Source of the DNA: Deroplatys truncata
Taxonomy: Eukaryota; Arthropoda; Insecta; Mantodea; Mantidae
DNA: 64,000 bases
Reading direction: 5' to 3'
Assembly (NCBI GenBank): GCA_030765065.1
Contig: CM060978.1
Location: 109,177,192-109,241,191 of the forward strand
The notes beneath the pieces were generated by a model that made no database searches, had not been told where the DNA came from, and worked only from the letters and a program-made list of their open reading frames with translations. Position numbers and translations under genes: made by a program. Below, piece by piece: positions 59,556 to 64,000 of the stretch; position 1 is the stretch's first letter, and each line of letters opens with the position of its first letter.

Positions 59556-59930
59556 TTTAAATGTTACAAAAATGGTTTGACGTTGTGGCTGGAAGGTTTT
59601 CGTCGCACAAATTGAGGCCATTTGTGAATAATTTTTAAGGATTAAAATGTTTTCCTGTCTTGCATAAAACAGCACACTATTGTCACCAATCTCATATATT
59701 TTTAAATTTATATAGATAAATTACGCAGTTGCTAAAGTTTGGTTGCACTTAATCACTCTGTAATATTATTTACGCTATACGAGATTGGGGACGTGTCAAA
59801 TCAGGCCACAGGCCGAGTTCGGTAACATGAAGTTATGATAAGCACATCGTACAACCTTTTATTCGTTTTGATAACAATTAATTTTTAATAATGGGAATTG
59901 TGTTTTTATTAGTTTTAATGAAGCCTGTCC

Positions 59931-59968
<38 letters not shown>

Positions 59969-61038
59969 TAATAATAATAGACATTAAAACAAAAGGTTTA
60001 GAAGTAGGTAACACGAAGTACAGAAAAACCTCACAAGACTGTCGGAAGAAAAAACAAACGATAGCAGCGAGAAATATGGACGCCAACACAGGTGTTTCAA
60101 CTGTCAATTAGTTTCGATATCTGGAGGAATGATTTGAAAAATTATTCAAATATTGCACTTAATGTGTATAAATAATAACTAATTTTGAATTATTACGTGA
60201 TATTTGGATTTGCATAATGTTCGCACTAGTGAGAATAACATCTTGGATTTCCCGTTATGGCTCATGCATACCTATCACGCACGTTCTTTCGAGGGAATCA
60301 ACCTTATTATAGCAAAGTACATGTGGTTTCTGTATTATTACTGTTGCAATTTTGACAAAATATATCGAAAATTGTGCGGGAAAGCAATGGCGTTAGTTAG
60401 TACCAGGGAAGAATGGAGGAATAGAGGAGAATACCTAAAATTACGTTTTCCATAGTTCATTATATAGTATGATACGTATATCTCCATAACTTATACGTTC
60501 CTACATTACCTGAAAAGAGGGGATGCTAGTGGCGTCTAAGTTAAAGCGGAAGTCGTTATTCATATTGGCTATATTCATCTTACGTGACTGCACGCAGTAT
60601 TTCATTGAGTCTCTAAACGCTTCGTGAAAGGGAGGAGGAGTACTGCTCTAATTCTGCAGATTCGATCTCTATACTGGGAGATTCTTTAGAGGATATCATT
60701 AAAGCACTAAGATCATTCCTTACCAGCTTATTATTCCTCTTTTACAACAAAATTCATTCTTAAATTTTCAGAAAATTAGCACATAATGCTTTCTGCATAA
60801 GTATTTGTAGCGTACTGCTTATCCATTTAACCGCAAATGATATAACTAAAGTTAGGATATTTATAAAGAAAATTTGGTGCAAATATGAAATGAAAATTGT
60901 TGTAAGATTAATTTAAGCAATGATGTTGATTAAGATGTCAGAATTAGTTCATGTCAGCATTTTTTTCACATTTTCAGATAATGGTCTATACTATCCCCAA
61001 ATGTTTAAGTAAGATGTAGTATATATTGCACGTCAATT
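59556..61038. other. Anonymous stretch with an (AAT)n tract
   Basis: An (AAT)n run lies at 59932-59978, interrupted once. On the minus strand near 60645-60690 a B-box-like word GATCGAATC occurs without a convincing A box. No gene recognised. Confidence 0.4.
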
Positions 61039-61276
61039 TTTACTTTCTCTATTACGTAGACAGTAGGTAGAGAACATGTGTGTATGTGTGTGTGTGAGGA
61101 TGAACAGCATAACACAACAACGAGAATCGGATAAATACCAAATAAGTTCATTATCTTCCAGAGATGCGACGTGGGGATTTTCAAGAAAATACCCCCGCAT
61201 TCAACTAGACATTACATGCAATATTTTTCGAAATATTTGATTTTCTAACAATACTTTAAATATTTTGATTAAAATA

Positions 61277-61615
61277 TTCATTCATTCATTATCTGTTTAC
61301 CCTCCTCTTATGTAGGACTTACACCCCCCAGGACTTACAGGCGGGTGCCTGGGGTCAGAGCCCGTCGAGGAGCAGACACTCATGGATCAGATAGAACATC
61401 CAAGATGGGTGATCAGCCCGATGCCTGGTATGGGATGAAGGAAGTAGATGAAACGAAATGTTGGTGAAATGGATAACAGGAAAGGTGATGGAGCAGTTGG
61501 TGGAATGGATGGCGGGGGAAACCGGAGAACCCGGAGAAAACCCGCCAGACGCCGCTTCGTCCACCACAAATCCCACATGCAGGTCCCTGGGATTGAACCC
61601 GGTCGGCCTCGGTGG
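61277..61615 (-). mobile_element. tRNA-derived SINE, 5'-truncated, with target duplication
   Basis: Reverse copy of the SINE at 33062-33425, sharing GACTTACAGGCGGGTGCCTG, TGATCAGCCCGATGCCTGG and CGGAGAACCCGGAGAAAACC. The head ends within the B-box region (GGGTTCAATCCC) and lacks the A box. It is flanked by a perfect 10-bp repeat GATTAAAATA at 61267-61276 and 61616-61625, which is single in other R-family copies. This shows both the insertion and its exact target. Confidence 0.9.
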
Positions 61616-61787
61616 GATTAAAATAACCATATATTAAAGTCATTTTCATGACAACATGTCTTGAATTTTCTAGGAATAGCCGTGAAGTCCTCTTCATTCG
61701 AAAGGATTTTTTATAATCTTGTTTAGCTGGTAAACATTAAGCTATAGACGAAAACTTACTACACAAAAAAGTAGATCTCTTTAAAAA

Positions 61788-62736
61788 TGATACCGTAATT
61801 ATTGACAGGAATATATAAATAATTAAATAAATGATAGTAAAATAGATAAATAATTGCAATAAATAATGTCCGCATGTTGAATCAATGCATAATGGAAGAA
61901 GAAAGGAAGTCAGTTTCAAGCAGATTACACTTTCAGGAAAAGTAATTAAAGTGTAGAGTAGCTAAGTAATTAAGTAATCCAGCGAACTTAAGTCAACAAG
62001 AAACCCTTTAGTTCAAGGTTCAAGTAGCTAGAATTCAAGACGTTAAGAAATAAGAGATGTGTGGAACCGCACGTAGGCCAGTTCGGAAAAATGAGAGATA
62101 AAGAATTCTTATAATTAGAGGAAAAGTTGTGTTTCAGGTGCACAAGATTTGCCGACGTATGGTGTAGGAACTTTGGTGGGGTAGTTCTAAAGCAAGCTGG
62201 ACTTAAGTTAATAAAATAGCGTGTATTGCTAAAATTAGCTTATTTTCTTTCTGTTGTTTCGCGTACAGCTTGAGGGACTTATAGTCTTTTACGGTGATCG
62301 GCAGTTCGTAGCACTTAAGACCGTGCTGGCATCAGTTACTTAGCGATGGCCGCGAGGGATAATGCCGGTAAGCAAATTGACAACTCACGACAATTTTCGC
62401 TTCTGGTTTCTTTTATTGCGGAAAAAGTTATTTCAAATCATAAAACTGATAATGCAGAAGTTAGCAGGTATAATAATTTCATTGTTATAGTTTCGAGTGC
62501 TAGATTCATCATCAGCTTCATTCTTTATCTTCAAACAGTCGGCAACTCACTTCAATAGCTCAAGTTTAGATCACATTAAATTTCTCAGTCAATTTAAACT
62601 GGCGTTATCTTTTCACACTACGCCCACGCATACCCTGAGAGAAAGATCTCATAGCCAACCACTGTAGCAGTCGGCAGCAGAACAATAGCAGATGTTGGAG
62701 ACGACGTCAAAAGGTGACACCGGCCTTTCGTCGTCA
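61788..62736 (+). mobile_element. Unclassified ~0.95-kb insertion in the R-family copy
   Basis: R-family sequence breaks at TTTAAAA and resumes at AAAACACACA. The inserted DNA begins TGATACCG and ends GTCGTCA, so TG...CA ends are possible. An AATAAA word lies near 62210. An ATG in GCGATGGCC (62346) opens 70 codons without a known domain. A-runs at the junctions hide any target duplication. It may be a solo LTR or another mobile element; no second copy exists in the window. Confidence 0.5.
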
Positions 62737-63090
62737 AAACACACAATTTACTTAAATAACTTACTTTGTGGCATGAGCTATTTCTGAAATATCCGAATTG
62801 TTCAATACTTTGTCAATCTTTTTAAACTCCTGTCGATTTTCAGTTGTTTCTCGCGATGTCATGGAAAAAGTATGGAGTTTTAATGCTAGCTATATTGGTC
62901 AGTCCTTAAACATTTGACTATCGCTGCTCGCTTTGTATCTATAACGAAGTCTGTAATGCAGCTATTTCCGGAAAGGTTTATCTCAATTTAAATGAAGTAG
63001 ATAGAAAAATGAGCTTTCGTAAGTATAATTACTAGTAAACGATAAGAGGATAGAGAAAGTCATATGAATGTAACACATAAGATATTTTTT

Positions 63091-63539
63091 CAATTAAAAG
63101 CTACGATCCGTATCAGGCTATAAGTTTCTTAGCTTAAATTATATTAAAAAAAGTATTTTTGAGTTATTTTCCAACAGATTATTTTTAATATGGTTCTATA
63201 AAGTCTTCATTTATTAAAACAAATGAAGGTTTCATTTCCCCAACTGCCCACAAGCCTCGCCCATGCATTGCTAACTACTCCCTGGAAATCAACTTAGCAA
63301 TAGAATTGGTACCAAACAGTGATATCGGGCAAACTCATACGGAAATATGAGCTATCAATTCTTCAGAAGACAATATGTTACTAAATTACCTGCAATTTTT
63401 ACCTAAGCAATAAAATATATGTATGAATTTTTATGGATGGGAACTAATATTCCAGTAAAACTATTTATATCTTATTCATTGCGAGACATCTATTCAGTTA
63501 CCAGCAATATGTAAAACACAAAAACAAAAAACAAACAAA
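63091..63539. other. Anonymous stretch between two R-family copies
   Basis: No gene or other element recognised. It separates a plus copy from a minus copy of the R family. Confidence 0.4.
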
Positions 63540-64000
63540 ACTGATTTGTTACACTCACATGACTTTCTCTATTATGTATTCAACAAACGCTTATTCGCCA
63601 TATACTTCATGTTAATCGATATAAACATTTGCAGAAACTATTTTATTGCTAATTTTTTTGTAGGTGCAAGGGGAATGTAGTAGGCTTTAAGCGATAGTCA
63701 TATCTTTTATGAACTGGTTGCTATGTGGAGCATGCCATTCCCTTTGCATGTCCAGGAACATAAAAAATGAATAACTATTACCCATTTGAGAAAAAGTGTA
63801 AGTACTTGAAAATTCAGAAAAATGACAAGGAATATCTCGGAAATGGTTCACTCGACAAAAAAATGCATATAGCATAAATTGTGTATTTTAACGACATCTA
63901 CATTTTTGTGTAGTAAAATTTTGTCTATCTCTTATGGTTTACCAGTTATGCAAAAGTTATTCAGAATGAAGAGAACTTTTGGGGACATTCCCAGGAAATT
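63540..64000 (-). repeat. R-family copy, cut by the window end
   Basis: Begins with the family end in reverse (TGTTACACTCACATGACTTT, 63549-63568) and follows 48200-48650 closely: GTAGGTGCAAGGGGAAT, TTTAAGCGATAGTCATATC, TTTTGTCTATCTCTTATGG. It runs past the right edge. With 61039-63090 it forms a tail-to-tail pair. Confidence 0.8.

Larger units (their letters stand above)
61039..63090 (+). repeat. R-family copy split by two insertions
   Basis: The family is readable in three blocks: 61039-61276 (TTTTTACTTTCTCTATTACG to GATTAAAATA), 61616-61787 (ACCATATATTAAAG to TAGATCTCTTTAAAA) and 62737-63090 (AAAACACACAATTTACT to AGAAAGTCATATGAATG). Removing the SINE at 61277-61615 and the insert at 61788-62736 rebuilds the order of 21205-22115. 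Confidence 0.8.

Overview
This window looks like nuclear DNA from a large, AT-rich, repeat-dense arthropod genome, most likely an insect. The evidence is the repeat content: tRNA-headed SINEs, Tc1 and mariner DNA transposons, hAT elements, a 5'-truncated LINE with a (GAA)n tail, a Penelope-like GIY-YIG remnant, solo LTRs, and no operon-like or densely coding DNA. I cannot name the order or species from sequence alone. I find no host protein-coding gene I would defend, no rRNA, no free-standing tRNA gene, no CRISPR and no prokaryotic feature. The window is best read as intergenic or deep intronic DNA.

Left part (1-24.5 kb). Two solo-LTR-like copies of one family lie in opposite orientation (1727-2499 minus, 17687-18624 plus). 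They carry different numbers of a 36-bp repeat just after the predicted TATA box. Between and around them are SINEs, fragments of an abundant ~0.9-kb repeat (called R family here), a mariner tail, a Penelope GIY-YIG remnant and a Tc1 remnant.

Middle part (24.5-46.5 kb). A 773-bp degenerate mariner lies at 24538-25310. Three related LTR-like sequences follow (27440+, 35932-, 40467-), the last split by a decayed hAT element. Also here are a LINE 3' end with a 12-bp target duplication, a SINE inserted in a degenerate tandem repeat, a nearly complete but inactive Tc1 element (42116-43311) and a 568-bp foldback made from the 3' end of a mariner.

Right part (46.5-64 kb). A mariner pseudogene is interrupted by an R-family copy and continues into a mirrored copy of its own 3' end (47598-49645). 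Next come a complete-ended but decayed hAT with a perfect 8-bp target duplication (52712-55209), a pseudogene of an uncharacterised multi-copy animal protein family (56219-57600), and an R-family copy interrupted by a SINE and by an unknown ~0.95-kb insertion (61039-63090).

Nothing here works together as a pathway. The interest lies in nesting order, in mirrored mariner 3' ends seen in two separate elements, in the LTR repeat-number change, and in the unclassified R family. All similarity statements come from reading translations and comparing copies by eye; no database search was run.
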